From: Pseudomonas sp. Fl4BN1
GTDB lineage: Bacteria; Pseudomonadota; Gammaproteobacteria; Pseudomonadales; Pseudomonadaceae
Assembly (NCBI RefSeq): GCF_009908285.1
Contig: NZ_JAAARM010000012.1
Coordinates: 124,001 to 188,000, forward strand
Reading direction: 5' to 3'
DNA: 64,000 bases
The position numbers and the translations under genes are program-made. Numbering within the stretch: position 1 is the first letter of the stretch; the number at the start of each line of letters is the position of its first letter. Positions 63,088 through 64,000 of this stretch are shown in pieces. A model generated the notes under the pieces. It had not been told where the DNA came from, searched no databases, and worked only from the letters and a program-made list of their open reading frames with translations.

Positions 63088-64000
63088 ATGCAAATTGCCC
63101 TGGCGCCCATGGAGGGGTTGGTCGACAACATCCTGCGCGATGTACTGACCCGCGTTGGCGGGATTGACTGGTGTGTCACCGAGTTCATTCGCGTCAATGA
63201 CCGTCTGCTGACGCCTGCCTATTTCCACAAGCTCGCCCCCGAATTGCTGCAAGGCGCACAGACTGCCGCCGGCGTGCCGCTGCGGGTGCAGTTGTTGGGC
63301 TCCGATCCAGTGTGTCTGGCCGAAAACGCTGCGCTGGCCTGTGAGTTGGGCAGCGCGGTCATCGATCTTAATTTCGGTTGCCCGGCCAAGACCGTCAACA
63401 AGTCACGGGGCGGGGCGGTGCTGCTCAAGGAGCCCGAGCTGCTGAATCAGATTGTCGAGCATGTACGACGGGCGGTTCCGGCACATATTCCGGTCACCGC
63501 GAAAATGCGCTTGGGCTTCGACAGCCCGGATGGCTCCCTGGCATGTGCCACGGCGTTGGCCGAGGGTGGAGCGGAGCATATCGTGGTGCACGCGCGGACC
63601 AAGGTTGACGGCTACAAGCCTCCGGCGCACTGGGAGTGGATCCCGCGGGTACAGGACGTGGTCAGGGTGCCGGTGTTCGCCAACGGCGATATCTGGAGTG
63701 TCGAGGACTGGCGGCGTTGCCGGGAGATCAGCGGCGTCGAGGACATTATGCTTGGGCGCGGACTGGTATCGCGTCCGGATCTGGCCCGGCAGATTGCTGC
63801 CGCTCGGGCTGGAGAAGAAGTGCAGGAGATGTCCTGGGCCGATTTGCAACCGATGCTCCAGGACTTCTGGGCGCAGGTGGTGGTGCAGTTGACGCCACGT
63901 TCGGCGCCTGGGCGTTTGAAACAGTGGTTGGCAATGCTGACCCGCAACTACCCGGAAGCGGTCGAGCTATTCACCGCCTTGCGTCGGGAAACCGATCTGG
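63088..64000 (+). CDS. dusC: tRNA-dihydrouridine(16) synthase DusC (5' part, runs off window)
   Basis: 304 codons are visible, with no stop before 64000, so the C-terminus is outside. The ATG at 63088 gives [23 protein letters not shown]-binding and catalytic motifs: Cys in [19 protein letters not shown] near 96, [26 protein letters not shown] and [11 protein letters not shown]; the pattern is DusC rather than DusA, since DusA has VGCPSDRVQ. It modifies U16 of tRNAs. Near-identical reaction to DusA at 32611-33612 but a different position. Confidence 0.95.
   Translation, partial: MQIALAPMEGLVDNILRDVLTRVGGIDWCVTEFIRVNDRLLTPAYFHKLAPELLQGAQTAAGVPLRVQLLGSDPVCLAENAALACELGSAVIDLNFGCPAKTVNKSRGGAVLLKEPELLNQIVEHVRRAVPAHIPVTAKMRLGFDSPDGSLACATALAEGGAEHIVVHARTKVDGYKPPAHWEWIPRVQDVVRVPVFANGDIWSVEDWRRCREISGVEDIMLGRGLVSRPDLARQIAAARAGEEVQEMSWADLQPMLQDFWAQVVVQLTPRSAPGRLKQWLAMLTRNYPEAVELFTALRRETDL

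Overview
The window reads as a chromosomal segment of a fluorescent pseudomonad (P. fluorescens / protegens / chlororaphis type). The evidence is gene content and order: topA, sulA-lexA, psrA, nagZ, mfd, a long-form gap, sthA and lolCDE run together; copRS, a cupredoxin, queF, mlaA, rssBC, tal and dusA run together; tyrB, uvrB, an EmrAB-type pump, gltX, tRNA-Ala/Glu pairs and dusC run together. From memory these match three separate stretches of the P. aeruginosa PAO1 map, joined here. Codon use is GC-rich throughout and REP-type palindromes typical of pseudomonads lie between several genes. I see no prophage, insertion sequence, CRISPR array, integrase or replication origin.

Layout. 1-3.5 kb: end of topA, three small genes of unknown function, and the SOS operon lexA-sulA behind two tandem LexA boxes. 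3.7-5.7 kb: psrA with two overlapping PsrA operators, then nagZ. 5.8-12.5 kb (minus strand): mfd, csiV-like and a SWIM/SNF2 helicase in one tight operon. 12.9-18.7 kb: gap, an MHS-family transporter, a lipoprotein ApbE with no Nqr genes nearby, and sthA. 18.7-23.4 kb: a glycerophosphodiesterase-like protein, a PilZ protein and lolCDE. 23.5-27.5 kb: copper two-component system with a CusR/CopR-type box, a Met/His-rich cupredoxin, queF and a DUF4404 protein. 27.6-33.6 kb: a HAD-like protein without its catalytic aspartates, an MlaA homologue without a lipobox, a PilZ protein, the RssB/RssC partner-switch pair, tal and dusA.

33.8-42.0 kb is the accessory island: seven minus-strand genes, mostly with ATGA-type overlaps, encoding an ABC-2 exporter (Wzm/Wzt with a C-terminal substrate-binding-like domain), a pyruvyl-transferase-like protein ending in a coiled coil, a 2OG-Fe(II) oxygenase, a GT4-GT2 fusion and two further glycosyltransferases. 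It looks like a compact pathway for making, modifying or capping, and exporting a surface glycan, and is the best candidate here for an undescribed system. 42.3-51.3 kb holds azoR with a divergent LysR gene, a diguanylate cyclase, an arylamine N-acetyltransferase, an exported protein with an HHII motif, an NCS2 purine permease, an exported SH3-like protein and an MFS transporter.

51.9-64.0 kb: tRNA-Asn, two tiny proteins, tyrB, uvrB, an emrAB-like efflux pair, gltX, a duplicated tRNA-Ala/tRNA-Glu unit behind a near-consensus sigma-70 promoter, a TetR gene with an AT-rich palindrome, a hotdog thioesterase, and dusC running off the end. DNA repair is unusually well represented (lexA, sulA, mfd, uvrB, SNF2 helicase), as are envelope functions (lolCDE, mlaA, csiV, nagZ and the glycan island).
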